64,000 nucleotides of DNA from Microcella alkalica (GCF_014137945.1 NZ_JACGWX010000002.1:310001-374000), one strand, 5' to 3'. Positions 1-9,528 are shown, counted from the first letter of the stretch. Notes: generated by a model not told the origin, from the sequence alone. Made by a program: numbers and translations.

Positions 1-1
1 C

Positions 2-661
2 CCGCCGTTCGCCGGCTCGGTCGACGCCGAGTCGATCGCCAACGACCTCACCCGCATGGTGAAGACGAAGAAGACGGAGCTGCTGTTCTTGGCGCTCATG
101 CTGCGCATCATGAAGGACGGTGGCCGCGCGGCGGTCATCGTGCCCGACGGCGTGCTCTTCGGCTCGTCGACCGCGCATAAGGCTTTGCGCCGCATGCTCG
201 TCGACGACCACAAGCTCGACGCGGTCGTCAAGCTGCCGAGCGGCGTCTTCAAGCCCTACGCCGGAGTATCAACGGCCATCCTGTTCTTCACCAAGACCAG
301 CTCGGGCGGGACTGACCACGTGTGGTTCTACGACGTGCAGAGCGACGGCTTCAGCCTCGACGACAAGCGCACTCCGCTCGCGTCGAGCGACCTGCCCGAC
401 GTGCTCGCCCGCTGGCAGACGCTGACGGATGCTGGCTCACCCGAGGCGGACCGCCCCCGCACCGCTCAGAGCTTTCTAGTGCCTCGCCACGAGATCGTCG
501 ACGCCGGATACGACCTCAGTCTCAACCGCTACAAAGAGGTCGAGCACGACGAGGTCGAGCACCGCGACCCGCTCGAGATCATCGCCGAGCTGCAGGCCCT
601 CGAGGCCGAGATCGCGGCCGCCACAGTCACCCTCGCCGAAACCCTGCGGAGTCCGCGTTGA
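2..661 (+). CDS. hsdM: Type I restriction-modification methylase subunit HsdM (3' part)
   Basis: C-terminal part of the N6-adenine methyltransferase subunit of a type I restriction-modification enzyme; the gene begins outside the window. The first residues are PPFAGSVD, the tail of the NPPF catalytic motif IV, so the Asn is just off the edge. Downstream residues follow the usual HsdM pattern: [14 protein letters not shown], then [20 protein letters not shown], then a C-terminal helical, coiled-coil-like tail ending [21 protein letters not shown]. It overlaps hsdS in a TTGA junction, so the two are translationally coupled. HsdM and HsdS form the M2S modification complex, and HsdR is encoded about 4.3 kb downstream at 4989. 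Confidence 0.93.
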   Translation, partial: PPFAGSVDAESIANDLTRMVKTKKTELLFLALMLRIMKDGGRAAVIVPDGVLFGSSTAHKALRRMLVDDHKLDAVVKLPSGVFKPYAGVSTAILFFTKTSSGGTDHVWFYDVQSDGFSLDDKRTPLASSDLPDVLARWQTLTDAGSPEADRPRTAQSFLVPRHEIVDAGYDLSLNRYKEVEHDEVEHRDPLEIIAELQALEAEIAAATVTLAETLRSPR

Positions 662-1842
662 GTTGGGAATGCGTTGCACTTCAGGAGGTCTGTGAAGTCG
701 TCGGGGGTGCAACTCCGAAAACTGGCGAACCGGAGTACTGGAGTGGCGACATCCCGTGGGCAACCCCCGCAGACCTCTCCAACTTGAAGGGCGCGTACAT
801 CTCGGAAACACCGCGGATGTTGACACAAGAGGGGCTTCGCAGTTGCGCCGCCAAGGTATTGCCAGCGTATTCAGTGCTCCTGAGTTCGCGAGCACCGATC
901 GGGCATGTCGCAATCAACTCTGTGCCCATGGCGACCAATCAGGGTTTCAAGAGCCTCATTCCAGATAGAAGTCGTTTAGACGAGAAATACCTCTATTGGT
1001 GGCTCGTTTCGAACAAGGCTGCACTGCAGCGGCTGGGCGTCGGAGCGACCTTCAAGGAAATTTCGAAGGCAATCGTTTCGCGAGTCGTCATCCCGCTCCC
1101 GCCCCTCCCCGAGCAACGCCGAATTGCCTCCATTCTCGACGAAGCCCGGGCTGTCGGTCGGCTCGCCGACAAGCAACTCGAAAGCCTGAGCGAATTGCGC
1201 GACGCTCTCATCGAAAGTGCGGAAGCTTCATCGGACTCCATTCATCGAACAGTTTCCTCGATCATCGATCGGATCGACAGTGGCAAGAGCCCAGTCTGTG
1301 AAGACCGCGAGGCTCGTGAAGGTGAGTGGGGCGTTCTCAAGCTCGGGGCCATATCGAGCGGAACCTACCGAACGGATGGCAACACGAAGGCGCTCCGTGA
1401 GGACACGGTTCCCTTGACGCACCTCGAAGTCAAAGCCGGGGATGTTCTTCTCTCCAGAAAGAACACGCCTGAACTGGTAGGTGCGAGCGCCTACGTGCGC
1501 CACACCAGAAGTCGGTTGCTCTTGCCCGACCTCATTTTCCGGCTGGTTGTGAATGCAGATGCTGGAGTCATCCCTGCGTACCTGCAGGCGATGTTGTCTG
1601 CTCCGAGGACGCGGGCGAAGCTTCGCAAGGTCGCAGGAGGCTCCGCGGCATCAATGTCCAACATCTCGAAAGCACGGCTCTCGCTAGTCACTGTCCCCGT
1701 TGCGTCCCTGCGTGTTCAAGAAGAACTCGTCAGTTCACTTCAGCAAGTCGTCGAACTGACTGACGCTGTGATGGCACGCAAGATCATGAGCGAGCAATTA
1801 GCCAGCGCGCTACAGACCCGAGCGTTCAAGGGAGAGCTGTGA
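658..1842 (+). CDS. hsdS: Type I restriction-modification specificity subunit HsdS
   Basis: DNA-recognition subunit of the type I system, 394 aa, a normal length. The start is TTG at 658, overlapping the hsdM stop, because homology to HsdS begins at once with [19 protein letters not shown]. Two target-recognition domains are visible. The first runs to about residue 165 and ends in the classic conserved helix entry [19 protein letters not shown]. The second starts near residue 200 and ends in a second, less canonical conserved helix ([20 protein letters not shown]). Codon use is visibly richer in A and T than in the neighbours (runs such as gaagtcgtttagacgag), as expected of exchanged recognition domains. 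The specificity sequence cannot be predicted by eye. Confidence 0.93.
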   Translation: MSWECVALQEVCEVVGGATPKTGEPEYWSGDIPWATPADLSNLKGAYISETPRMLTQEGLRSCAAKVLPAYSVLLSSRAPIGHVAINSVPMATNQGFKSLIPDRSRLDEKYLYWWLVSNKAALQRLGVGATFKEISKAIVSRVVIPLPPLPEQRRIASILDEARAVGRLADKQLESLSELRDALIESAEASSDSIHRTVSSIIDRIDSGKSPVCEDREAREGEWGVLKLGAISSGTYRTDGNTKALREDTVPLTHLEVKAGDVLLSRKNTPELVGASAYVRHTRSRLLLPDLIFRLVVNADAGVIPAYLQAMLSAPRTRAKLRKVAGGSAASMSNISKARLSLVTVPVASLRVQEELVSSLQQVVELTDAVMARKIMSEQLASALQTRAFKGEL

Positions 1843-2771
1843 ACGAGAACGCCGCCGCCGTGAGCACCATCCCGACGTGGCATGCCTTCCTGAAGCCAGT
1901 GCTCGAAGTCATGTCTGACGGGCGGCAGTGGCCCTCGCGCGCGCTCAAGGAGGCCGTGTGCGATCACGTCGGCCTCACGGAGGAGCAGCGCGCAGAGAAG
2001 GTCCTCAACGGCGACCCTCGGGCAGTGAACCGCGTCGGCTGGGCGCTGTCGGCGCTCTACCGGGCGAAGGCGGTCGACAAGCCCGCGCGGGGAGTGAACG
2101 TGATCACCGATTTCGGACGTCAGTTCTTGGCTCAGCATCCCGGAATCATCACCGACGCCGACGTGAAGTCGTTGCCGGTGTGGAGTGAGTATGAGCCGAC
2201 CCGCCGCCCGTCCACTCGCACTGCGACTCTCGTCGCGCGCGAGTTCGACGAGAGCGACGACCCCACCGAGCTCATCGAGGCGGGTATCCAGAGTTTCGAG
2301 GCCGACGCGGCTGCCGAGCTGATTCGACGGCTGCAAGACCAGCATCCTGACTTCTTCGAGCAGGTGGTCGTCGATGTGCTCAACGCGATGGGCTACGGCG
2401 GAGCCGAGCAGCGCGGCCAGCGCATTGGCCGCTCGGGCGACGGGGGAGTCGACGGCGTCATCGATCAGGATGCTCTGGGCCTCAGTCAGATCTACGTGCA
2501 AGCCAAGCGCTACGCAGCCGACAACGCCGTGCAGCGCCCCGAGTTGCAGGGCTTCATCGGCGCTCTCGCCGGTCGCGGTGCCAGTCAGGGCGTCTTCGTC
2601 ACCACGAGCCGCTTCAGCCAGGGGGCGCGCGACTACGCCGACAGCATCCCTCAGCGCGTAGTCCTGATCGACGGGCTACGACTCGCCGAGCTCACGATCC
2701 AGTACCGCGTGGGCGTGCAGGTGAAGAAGACCTACGACGTGGTCGAGGTCGACGAGGACTACTTCGACTGA
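1839..2771 (+). CDS. mrr: Mrr-family restriction endonuclease
   Basis: Type IV-like restriction endonuclease, 310 aa. An N-terminal winged-helix Mrr domain (about residues 10-110, with ITDFGRQFL) is followed by a C-terminal Mrr catalytic domain (about 165-295) of the PD-(D/E)xK fold. The active-site pattern is visible as GDGGVDG (Asp205) and QAK (Gln221, Lys223). Family members cut foreign modified DNA. The GTG start overlaps the hsdS stop (GTGA) and has a ggagag ribosome site just upstream, so it is translated with hsdS. An Mrr enzyme coupled to hsdMS is less usual than hsdR; it may act as an extra nuclease of the same operon. Confidence 0.9.
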   Translation: MNENAAAVSTIPTWHAFLKPVLEVMSDGRQWPSRALKEAVCDHVGLTEEQRAEKVLNGDPRAVNRVGWALSALYRAKAVDKPARGVNVITDFGRQFLAQHPGIITDADVKSLPVWSEYEPTRRPSTRTATLVAREFDESDDPTELIEAGIQSFEADAAAELIRRLQDQHPDFFEQVVVDVLNAMGYGGAEQRGQRIGRSGDGGVDGVIDQDALGLSQIYVQAKRYAADNAVQRPELQGFIGALAGRGASQGVFVTTSRFSQGARDYADSIPQRVVLIDGLRLAELTIQYRVGVQVKKTYDVVEVDEDYFD

Positions 2772-2909
2772 CCCTACGTTCGAGCGTTGTGAGGAAGAGT
2801 CGTCGAATCTGGACCGGAGAACTACTCTGCAGAAAGCAGTAACCCCGGAGACGTGCTTTCGCAGAGGCCTTCCGGGGTCTTCGAACAAGACGGTAGCACG
2901 AGGACTCGA

Positions 2910-3608
2910 ATGCCCGCCACAAGCGCTGACATGGCCAAGGTACAGGCGAGCCTTTCGCCCGAGCGACTGGGACCCTACCTGGATGCCTGTAATCGCAATG
3001 CCAGTCAAGCCATTCGGCTCTACGAGTGGAATGTGCAGGTGTCGGGGGCGTTTTTCGAGTCTCTAGGCATCGTTGAGGTCACCGTGCGCAACGCATTGAG
3101 CGCCCAGCTCACGGCCCATCACGGCTCACTCGGGGGGAGCTGGTGCGACGACCCGTTGTCCATTTTCTCTGCTCAGGCGAGCGCTGACATCGCCAAGGCG
3201 AGGAAGAGAGTGCGCGATCTCGGAAGGCCGGAGACTCCGGGCAGAGTCATCGCTGAGTTGAACTTCAGCTTCTGGAAATTCTTGTTGGCTCGACGCTACG
3301 AGGCCACCTTGTGGACGCCGCACCTGCGTCATGCGTTTCCGAGTCTCCAACCCCAGAGTCGACAGATTGCTTTCGCGGCACTCGACGGTCTGACTCAGTT
3401 GCGCAATCGAGTCGCGCACCACGAACCGATCTACCGCCGAGACCTGAACGCAGACATGCTCACCGCATTCCGGGTTCTCAACTGGATCGAGCCAGACGTC
3501 CGCGTCTGGGCCGCCTCGGTCACTCGCCTTCCGGCAGTGCTGGCGGCCAGGCCGCACATGCCTCCGTCGTCGATGACCGCCCCCCGGACGTCATCAGAGA
3601 GTGAGTAG
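2910..3608 (+). CDS. Abi-like HEPN-domain protein
   Basis: Putative abortive-infection protein of the Abi_2 (AbiD/AbiF-like) type, 232 aa from this start. The C-terminal half carries R165-N-R-V-A-H170, matching the Rx4H catalytic motif of HEPN ribonucleases, in the context LTQLRNRVAHHEPIY. The N-terminal half has the family features SLGIVEVTVRNAL and FWKFLLARRYE. ATG 2910 was preferred because gagga lies five bases upstream; ATG 2853 and 2931 are in frame and cannot be excluded. It follows mrr after 138 bases and sits between the modification genes and hsdR, which supports a defence role. RNase activity and its trigger are inferred from the family only. Confidence 0.82.
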   Translation: MPATSADMAKVQASLSPERLGPYLDACNRNASQAIRLYEWNVQVSGAFFESLGIVEVTVRNALSAQLTAHHGSLGGSWCDDPLSIFSAQASADIAKARKRVRDLGRPETPGRVIAELNFSFWKFLLARRYEATLWTPHLRHAFPSLQPQSRQIAFAALDGLTQLRNRVAHHEPIYRRDLNADMLTAFRVLNWIEPDVRVWAASVTRLPAVLAARPHMPPSSMTAPRTSSESE

Positions 3609-3613
3609 ATGCA

Positions 3614-3757
3614 GTGGTCGAGCTGAGAATCAGACATCGCCCAACAGTCACGCTCGTCAACACGGTCGCGGTGCTCCCGGGGCAGACAACCACCGAGGTC
3701 GTCGCCGACCTGGCCCGAGCCAGGCTCGAACAGATATGCCTCGATGACGGCAACTAA
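3614..3757 (+). CDS. Possible small protein, 47 aa
   Basis: A short open frame from GTG 3614 to TAA 3757, just after the HEPN gene and convergent with the membrane protein gene at 3805. The sequence has normal-looking composition: basic beta-like N-terminus VVELRIRHRPTVTLVN, then a helical stretch TTTEVVADLARARLEQ. It has no clear ribosome site and no family I recognise. It could be a small partner of the HEPN protein, a remnant, or chance. Confidence 0.28.
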   Translation: MVELRIRHRPTVTLVNTVAVLPGQTTTEVVADLARARLEQICLDDGN

Positions 3758-3804
3758 CGACAGAAGGTGCGGGCGGGCCGAAACCTGCCCGCACCACCGC
3801 AGGT

Positions 3805-4779
3805 CTACTGCAACGCGATCGTCCAGGCGCCGTTCGCCGAGATCTGCACCAGCGCCGTGCCGGCCGGCCAGCGGACCTGCCCCGTGTACGCGCCGATCTC
3901 GTTCACGACCAGGTCGCTGCTGCTTCCGTACGACCACACGGCGAAGTTGCTGTCGCCCGTGTGAGCGAGATCTGCGATCGTGGCATCGCCCAGGTAGACC
4001 AGAACGTCATCGCCCTGACCGGTCGTCGTCGAGCTCTCCGGCAGCTCGCGCACCGAGAGCACGTCGCGCAGCGTGACCGTCCACGCCCCGTCCGCGGTGA
4101 TCTCAAGAGCTGTGATCCGCTCCGCCGTCGACAGGTTGAACGGCACCGTGCCGGCATATCTGCCGATCTCGTTGACGAGCAGGTCGCTCTGATTCAGGTT
4201 GGCGTCGAGCGACCAGACAGCGAAGTTGCTGCTGCCGCTGTGCGCCATCGTCGCGATCCCGATCGAGTCGGGCCCGGCGGGAAGCTCGATCTGCAGGATG
4301 GTGTCGCCCGTGCCGCTGTAGACGACGTCGGCAGCCGGCTCGATGACCTCCGGCTCAGGCTCCGGCTCCGCGACGGGTTCGGGCTCCTCCGCGACCGGAG
4401 CGGGAGCCTCCTCGACCGCTACCGGCTCGTCGTCGACAGCGTCGTCCGCGCCGCCGCTGATGCCTGCGATGAGCCCGACGCTCACGATGATTGCGGTGAC
4501 CCACGCGATCGGGCCGAGAACGACACCGGTCAGGGCCTGGCCGCGCCGCGGGGTCTTCCTGATCAGTGCGATGAGGCCGAGAGCGATCGCCGCGACCGCG
4601 GGGATCCAGGCCACGAAGCTCAGACCCGGGATGATCGCGCTGACCATCGCGACGATGCCGGCGATCATCGCCCAGAGGGCGAGGGCCGAACGCGGCTTCG
4701 GAGTAGCGGCCGGCGCTGCGGTGGGCTGCGCCGCGGGAGATTCCGTCGGCCGCTCGGGGGTGGTGGGGGTGTTGCTCAT
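3805..4779 (-). CDS. DUF4190-like membrane protein with duplicated extracellular domain
   Basis: Protein of 324 aa of unknown function. The start is ATG 4779, preceded by gaggag at good spacing; a longer reading upstream is rejected. Order of parts: Pro/Thr-rich N-terminus to about residue 35, two or three membrane helices with an RKTPRRGQALTGVVLG loop typical of DUF4190 (about 38-115), an acidic Pro/Glu linker, then two repeats of about 75 residues. The repeats share SNFAVWS, LVNEIGxYxG and GAWTxxL, which suggests a tandem beta-rich domain outside the cell. It is on the opposite strand between the HEPN gene and hsdR, so it breaks up the restriction cluster. A link to defence is only positional. 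Confidence 0.8.
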   Translation of the reverse strand: MSNTPTTPERPTESPAAQPTAAPAATPKPRSALALWAMIAGIVAMVSAIIPGLSFVAWIPAVAAIALGLIALIRKTPRRGQALTGVVLGPIAWVTAIIVSVGLIAGISGGADDAVDDEPVAVEEAPAPVAEEPEPVAEPEPEPEVIEPAADVVYSGTGDTILQIELPAGPDSIGIATMAHSGSSNFAVWSLDANLNQSDLLVNEIGRYAGTVPFNLSTAERITALEITADGAWTVTLRDVLSVRELPESSTTTGQGDDVLVYLGDATIADLAHTGDSNFAVWSYGSSSDLVVNEIGAYTGQVRWPAGTALVQISANGAWTIALQ

Positions 4780-4798
4780 GAGGTACTCCTCGGGGATG

Positions 4799-4814
4799 CT
4801 CCGGTTCACCGGAG
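4799..4814. repeat. Inverted repeat ahead of the DUF4190 gene
   Basis: ctccgg and ccggag arms with a ttca loop lie in the likely 5' leader of the minus-strand membrane protein gene. A second hairpin, ccccc-gttc-ggggg, is at 4911-4924, and a direct repeat ccgacattcg occurs at 4853-4862 and 4890-4899, 37 bases apart. Together they fill the divergent promoter region between the membrane protein and hsdR and could be regulatory. No known regulator is recognised. Confidence 0.4.
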
Positions 4815-4955
4815 GGTGACACGCGCACTGCCGATGACACCGCGCGACCGTCCCGACATTCGGGCAGTAGACCAGGACAGCGGACAGCTCCGACATTCGT
4901 GACGTGTCCACCCCCGTTCGGGGGCCGAAGTCGACCAGATGTCACCTATCGCCTC

Positions 4956-4961
4956 TAGAGT
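4956..4961 (+). promoter_or_regulatory. Likely -10 box for hsdR
   Basis: tagagt matches the actinobacterial TANNNT -10 pattern 27 bases before the hsdR GTG. A gaaagg ribosome site at 4974-4979 lies between them. No clear -35 is seen. Confidence 0.45.
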
Positions 4962-4988
4962 TGCCAGACCGACGAAAGGCACGGCCGG

Positions 4989-7900
4989 GTGACCAATTTC
5001 GACTTCCTGCACGAGCGATTCACGTCGATCATTCCCGAAGCGCGTCGGGCCGAAGGGTACGCATTCGGCGACCCGCGCACGTCGTCGTTCTACGCCCGTC
5101 GCGCTCTCGAACTGGCCATCGAGTGGATGTACGCCTACGACTCGACTCTGCGCGAGCCCTACCAGCGCGACCTCAGCGCGCGCCTCCACGAGCCCAGCTT
5201 CACCCGGCTCGTCCCGCCCGTCGTGGTCGCCAAGATGCACATCATCCGACGCCGCGGCAACGAGGCCGTGCACCGCGCCAGTCCGTTCGGCGAGACGCAG
5301 AGCGTGCCCGTCGTGCGCGAGCTCTTCCACGTGCTGTTCTGGCTCGCCACCCAGTACGCGCCGACGACCGACGCCCGCCCCGCCGCCGGTCGCGTCTTCG
5401 AGGTGTCGCGCATCCCTCGTCCGCAACCGGGGGCGGTCTCGAAGACGCGCGCAGAGCTGAAGGCCCTCACCGAGCAGCTGGCGGCGCAGGATGCCAAGCT
5501 CGCCGCCGCCCATGCCGACAACGCCGCTCTCGCCGCTGAGCTCGAAGCCGTGCGTGCCGAAGTGGCCGCTGCCAAGCAGGCTGCAGCTGCTCTCGTCGAC
5601 ACCCACGACTACGACGAAGAGAGCACTCGCGACCTCTTCATCGACCTGCTGCTCGCGGAGGCGGGCTGGGCGCTCGACGAGCCTCGCGATCGCGAGTTCG
5701 AGGTCGCGGGCATGCCCAACAGCTCAGCGGGCGGCGTCGGCTTCGTCGACTACGTGCTGTGGGGCGCCGACGGTCTGCCGCTCGCCGTGGTCGAGGCCAA
5801 GCGCACGCGCAAGAACCCGCATGCCGGGCAACAGCAGGCCAGGCTCTACGCCGACGCGCTCGAGCGCCGGTTCGGCCAGCGTCCGCTGATCTACTACACG
5901 AACGGCTACGAGCACTGGCTGTGGGATGACACCCTCTACCCGCCCCGTGCCGTGCAGGGCTTCGCCACGCGCGACGAGCTGGCGCTCGCCGTGCAGCGGC
6001 GTACGTCGCGTCATGCGCTCGCGAGCATCCCGATCGATGAGTCGATCGTCGAGCGGCCCTACCAGCACCGCGCGATCCGGCGAGTGGGCGAAGTGTTCGA
6101 ACAGCAGCAGCGCCGTGCGCTGCTCGTCATGGCGACCGGCTCGGGGAAGACCCGAACGGTCATCGCGCTGACCGACCTGCTGATGCGCGGCGGGTGGGTC
6201 AAGCGCGTGCTCTTCCTCGCCGACCGCGTCGCCCTCGTCAACCAGGCGGCTGCGGCCTTCAAGACGCACCTTCCTGCGTCGAGCCCCGTCAACCTCGTCA
6301 CCGAGAAGGGCGTCGACGGCCGCGTCATGGTCTCGACCTACCCCACGATGATGGGCCTGATCAACGAAGTGGACGGTGGCCTGCGCCGCTTCGGACCCAA
6401 TCACTTCGATCTGATCGTCATCGACGAGGCCCACCGGTCGGTGTATCAGAAGTATGGGGCGATCTTCCAGTACTTCGACGCCCACATCGTGGGCCTCACG
6501 GCGACGCCGAAAGACGAGGTCGACCACAACACCTACAGCCTGTTCGGGCTCGAAGACGGCGTGCCGACCGACTCGTACGATCTCACCGACGCCATCGCCG
6601 ACGGATACCTCGTGGCACCGGTGGGCAAGTCGGTCGCGACGTCGTTCGTACGGCAGGGCATCCGATACGACGACCTCTCTGAGGACGAGAAGGAGCAGTG
6701 GGATCTGCTCGACTGGGCCGACGGCGACGTGCCGGACGAGGTGGATGCCTCCGCGGTGAACCAGTGGCTGTTCAATGCCGACACCGTCGACAAGGTGCTG
6801 GAAGCGCTCATGACCGAAGGGCGTCGTGTGAACGGCGGCGACCAGCTCGGCAAGACGATCGTGTTCGCTAAGAGTCAGCGGCACGCGCAGTTCATCGTCG
6901 AGCGGTTCGACGCCAACTACCCGCACTACGCGGGTCACTTCGCCCGCGTCATCACGCACCAGGTGAACTACGCCCAGAGCCTGATCGACGACTTCTCGAC
7001 CACAAGGGCGTTTCCGCAGGTAGCTGTGTCGGTCGACATGCTCGACACCGGCATCGACGTGCCAGACGTGGTCAACCTCGTGTTCTTCAAGGAGGTGCAC
7101 TCGAAGACCAAGTACTGGCAGATGGTGGGCCGTGGCACGCGCCTGCGGCCGGAGCTGTACGGCCCCGGCGACGACAAGAAGGACTTCGTGATCCTCGACG
7201 TCTGCCAGAACATCGAGTACTTCAACCAGGAGGTGCCGCCCGATCGCTCGACGCGGGCCGCCTCGTTGACCGAACGACTGGTCCGAGCTCGCACGCATCT
7301 GGTGCGGACGATCGACCGCGCTTCGGAGGGCGGAGCGCACCCCGACCGGGAGCTCGCCGCACTACGAGAGCTCCTCGTTGGCCGGCTGCAAAGCCGAGTC
7401 GACGGGATGACTCTCGACAACGTCCTGGTCCGCCCTCATCGACGCGAGGTCGAGAGATTCCGCGATGGACGAACCTGGCTCTCTCTGGGGGAGGACGACT
7501 ACGAACGCGTCATCGCCCTCGGCGGGCTCCCCTCGAAGGCGGATGCCGATGACACCGACGAGGCGGCGAAGAGATTCGACCTTCTCGCGTACCGAGCGCA
7601 GCTTGCCGTCCTGGAGAGTGACGCGACCGCGCTGACGGCGGTAGGGAACTCCGTGCGCGGAATCGCGGACGCGCTCGCACACCAGACGACGATTCCCGTG
7701 ATCGCCTCACAACTCGAATTCATCGATCATGTCGCCTCGGTTGACTGGTGGAACGGCGTGACGGTCGCGATGCTCGAGCAGATGCGAGTGCGGCTGCGAG
7801 ACCTCGTCCGGCTCCTCGATCCGCGCGAACGGCCGCTGATCTACACCGACTTCGAGGACACGCTCGGCCCCATCACCGACACCGCCGTCGTGCCCGGGGC

Positions 7901-8384
7901 GCCCGGCATTGACCGCGGACGTTTCCGGGCCAAGGCGCTGTCGTTCCTCGCGGCCCACGAAGAGGACGCCGTGCTGTTCAAGGTGCGGCACGGCAAGCAG
8001 CTCACGGCTCTCGACCTCGAATCGCTCGAGTCGATCATGCGCGAGAGCGGCGAGTTCACTCCGGGAGAGCTCTCATTGGCGATCGAGGAGAGCGGCGGAC
8101 TGGGCCTCTTCGTGAGGACGTTGCTGGGCCTCGACCGTGCCGCGGCGCAGGAAGCCGTGGGGGAGTTCATCGCCGGTCAGACCTTCACCGCGAATCAGCT
8201 CGCCTTCATCGACTTGCTGGTCTCTCAGTTGACGATGCGCGGTGTGGTAGATCCGGGGTTGCTCTTCGAGGATCCGTTCACGTCGCTCGCTCCGACGGGC
8301 CCGCAGTCGCTTTTCACTGAAGCGCAGGTCGCCGACCTGGTTGTCCTGCTGAAGCACCTTCGACAGACGGCGGTTGCCGCCTGA
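4989..8384 (+). CDS. hsdR: Type I restriction enzyme endonuclease subunit HsdR
   Basis: Motor and nuclease subunit, 1131 aa. Order of domains: an N-terminal DUF4145-like helical region (about 1-110), a short coiled coil (about 155-200), an HSDR_N nuclease domain with VDYVLWG and VVEAKR (about 250-270, a PD-ExK core), then a superfamily 2 helicase with Walker A ATGSGKT (about 380), DEAH (about 478) and LTATP, helicase C with DTGIDVP and a [11 protein letters not shown] motif VI, and an EcoEI_R-type C-terminus. It cuts unmodified DNA after ATP-driven translocation in complex with HsdM and HsdS. It has its own promoter and is separated from hsdMS by three genes, so the system is split but looks intact as far as it is visible. 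Confidence 0.95.
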   Translation: MTNFDFLHERFTSIIPEARRAEGYAFGDPRTSSFYARRALELAIEWMYAYDSTLREPYQRDLSARLHEPSFTRLVPPVVVAKMHIIRRRGNEAVHRASPFGETQSVPVVRELFHVLFWLATQYAPTTDARPAAGRVFEVSRIPRPQPGAVSKTRAELKALTEQLAAQDAKLAAAHADNAALAAELEAVRAEVAAAKQAAAALVDTHDYDEESTRDLFIDLLLAEAGWALDEPRDREFEVAGMPNSSAGGVGFVDYVLWGADGLPLAVVEAKRTRKNPHAGQQQARLYADALERRFGQRPLIYYTNGYEHWLWDDTLYPPRAVQGFATRDELALAVQRRTSRHALASIPIDESIVERPYQHRAIRRVGEVFEQQQRRALLVMATGSGKTRTVIALTDLLMRGGWVKRVLFLADRVALVNQAAAAFKTHLPASSPVNLVTEKGVDGRVMVSTYPTMMGLINEVDGGLRRFGPNHFDLIVIDEAHRSVYQKYGAIFQYFDAHIVGLTATPKDEVDHNTYSLFGLEDGVPTDSYDLTDAIADGYLVAPVGKSVATSFVRQGIRYDDLSEDEKEQWDLLDWADGDVPDEVDASAVNQWLFNADTVDKVLEALMTEGRRVNGGDQLGKTIVFAKSQRHAQFIVERFDANYPHYAGHFARVITHQVNYAQSLIDDFSTTRAFPQVAVSVDMLDTGIDVPDVVNLVFFKEVHSKTKYWQMVGRGTRLRPELYGPGDDKKDFVILDVCQNIEYFNQEVPPDRSTRAASLTERLVRARTHLVRTIDRASEGGAHPDRELAALRELLVGRLQSRVDGMTLDNVLVRPHRREVERFRDGRTWLSLGEDDYERVIALGGLPSKADADDTDEAAKRFDLLAYRAQLAVLESDATALTAVGNSVRGIADALAHQTTIPVIASQLEFIDHVASVDWWNGVTVAMLEQMRVRLRDLVRLLDPRERPLIYTDFEDTLGPITDTAVVPGAPGIDRGRFRAKALSFLAAHEEDAVLFKVRHGKQLTALDLESLESIMRESGEFTPGELSLAIEESGGLGLFVRTLLGLDRAAAQEAVGEFIAGQTFTANQLAFIDLLVSQLTMRGVVDPGLLFEDPFTSLAPTGPQSLFTEAQVADLVVLLKHLRQTAVAA

Positions 8385-8408
8385 CGGCCGACCGCCCCGG
8401 CCGACTGC

Positions 8409-8414
8409 TAGTAT
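8409..8414 (+). promoter_or_regulatory. Likely -10 box of rpsO
   Basis: tagtat preceded by tgc, an extended -10-like element, 90 bases before the rpsO ATG. It implies a leader of roughly 85 bases, which contains the hairpin at 8451-8473. Confidence 0.5.
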
Positions 8415-8450
8415 CTGAAGGTTGCCGTCGAACGGCCGCGGAGAAAGAGA

Positions 8451-8473
8451 GCCCCGAGCATCCCGCTCAGGGC
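8451..8473 (+). promoter_or_regulatory. Hairpin in rpsO leader
   Basis: gccccgagc and gctcagggc form a nine-pair stem with one C-A mismatch around an atccc loop, 31 bases before the rpsO start. A smaller gccg/cggc hairpin is at 8424-8436. S15 represses its own mRNA through structured leaders in several phyla, so this is a candidate autoregulatory element. Confidence 0.4.
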
Positions 8474-8503
8474 GCCGCGCAACGAGGAGAGAGGGGATCA
8501 CCT

Positions 8504-8773
8504 ATGGCACTGGAAGCAGACGTCAAGAAGGCGATCATCGACGAGTACGCGACGCACCCCGGTGACACCGGATCCCCCGAGGTGCAGGTCGCGATGCTCA
8601 CCAAGCGCATCAAGGACCTGACCGAGCACCTCAAGGAGCACAAGCACGACCACCACTCGCGTCGTGGTCTGCTGCTCCTCGTGGGCCAGCGTCGCCGTCT
8701 GCTGGGCTACCTGCAGAACATCGACATCGAGCGCTACCGCTCGCTGATCGAGCGACTGGGTCTGCGCCGCTAG
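8504..8773 (+). CDS. rpsO: 30S ribosomal protein S15
   Basis: Small-subunit protein that binds 16S rRNA helices 20-22 early in assembly. It is 89 aa, the family's usual size, with [13 protein letters not shown], the H41/D-region [15 protein letters not shown] and QRRRLLGYL motifs all intact. A strong gaggagagagg ribosome site precedes ATG. It is followed by a stem-loop at 8825-8859. In many bacteria pnp follows at once; here pnp is about 5 kb downstream with eight accessory genes between. Confidence 0.98.
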   Translation: MALEADVKKAIIDEYATHPGDTGSPEVQVAMLTKRIKDLTEHLKEHKHDHHSRRGLLLLVGQRRRLLGYLQNIDIERYRSLIERLGLRR

Positions 8774-8824
8774 CACGCCCTGCGTGCTGGCGAGTCGTCG
8801 AGAGACACCGCGAGCTTCTTGCGC

Positions 8825-8859
8825 GAAGGCCGCCCCCGAGAGATCCGGAGGCGGCCTTC
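8825..8859 (+). terminator. Terminator after rpsO
   Basis: gaaggccgcc and ggcggccttc form a perfect ten-pair stem 51 bases after the rpsO stop. It is followed by a pyrimidine-rich stretch (gtcgtctcccc) rather than a T tract, as is common at this GC content. Confidence 0.75.
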
Positions 8860-8937
8860 GTCGTCTCCCCGGGACGGAACGATTGGAATCGTGACACTTC
8901 CGCTCCCAGCCTCCGCGACGGGGCTAGGGTGTCTCGG

Positions 8938-9528
8938 ATGAACGAACCACGGCGCCGCGGGCGCCCCGTCGAGCTCGATCTCGAGCGCGTCGCGCATGTG
9001 GCGCTCGATCTCTTCCGGGAGCACGGCTACGACGATGTGACGATGGAGGACATCGCACGCGTCGTCGGCCACAGCCGTCGAACGATCTTCCGGCACTTCC
9101 CGGCCAAGGCGTCGCTGGTGTGGGCGGGAACGGAAGGCTTCGCCGAGGTGCTGCGGGCCGAGATCGCGGCCGCCGACTCCAGCCTTCCCGCCATCGACGC
9201 CGTCCGCGCCGCGTACGTCGCGGCGGCGCAGGTGCCGCCCGAGCTGCGGGAGGTGACGAGGCAGCGGCTGCTCCTCATCGGCGACAACCACACCCTCTAC
9301 TCCGACGGCGTCGCGCGGTTCGCCGACGTCGGCGACGCCATCCGCCAGGCGTTCATCGTCCGCGACGGGCTCGACCCGGACGGCCTCGATGCCGCGATCG
9401 TCGGCGACACGCTCGTGCTCGTCGCGCACCGGGCCTTCATCTGGTGGGCCAGGCACGGCGAGGGCGCTCCCGGCCCCGTGCTCGAGGCGGCGTTCGACCG
9501 CGTCGCCGACGGGCTTCGCCCCCGGTGA
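8938..9528 (+). CDS. TetR/AcrR-family transcriptional regulator
   Basis: Regulator of 196 aa. The N-terminal TetR helix-turn-helix is clear: VALDLFREHGYDDVTMEDIARVVGHSRRTIFRHFPAK, about residues 20-60. The remainder is the variable ligand and dimer domain, rich in Ala and Arg. ATG 8938 is favoured because tagggt lies seven bases upstream, which fits a leaderless transcript; an in-frame GTG at 8929 sits inside that box. It overlaps the next small membrane gene (GTGA) and may control that gene or the lipoproteins beyond. The ligand is unknown. Confidence 0.87.
   Translation: MNEPRRRGRPVELDLERVAHVALDLFREHGYDDVTMEDIARVVGHSRRTIFRHFPAKASLVWAGTEGFAEVLRAEIAAADSSLPAIDAVRAAYVAAAQVPPELREVTRQRLLLIGDNHTLYSDGVARFADVGDAIRQAFIVRDGLDPDGLDAAIVGDTLVLVAHRAFIWWARHGEGAPGPVLEAAFDRVADGLRPR

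Noticed and set aside
5724-7340. Long minus-strand frame opposite hsdR, 538 codons
   Set aside because: It lies wholly opposite a well-supported gene; its composition (His, Val, Arg, Asp rich) is that of high-GC antisense frames.
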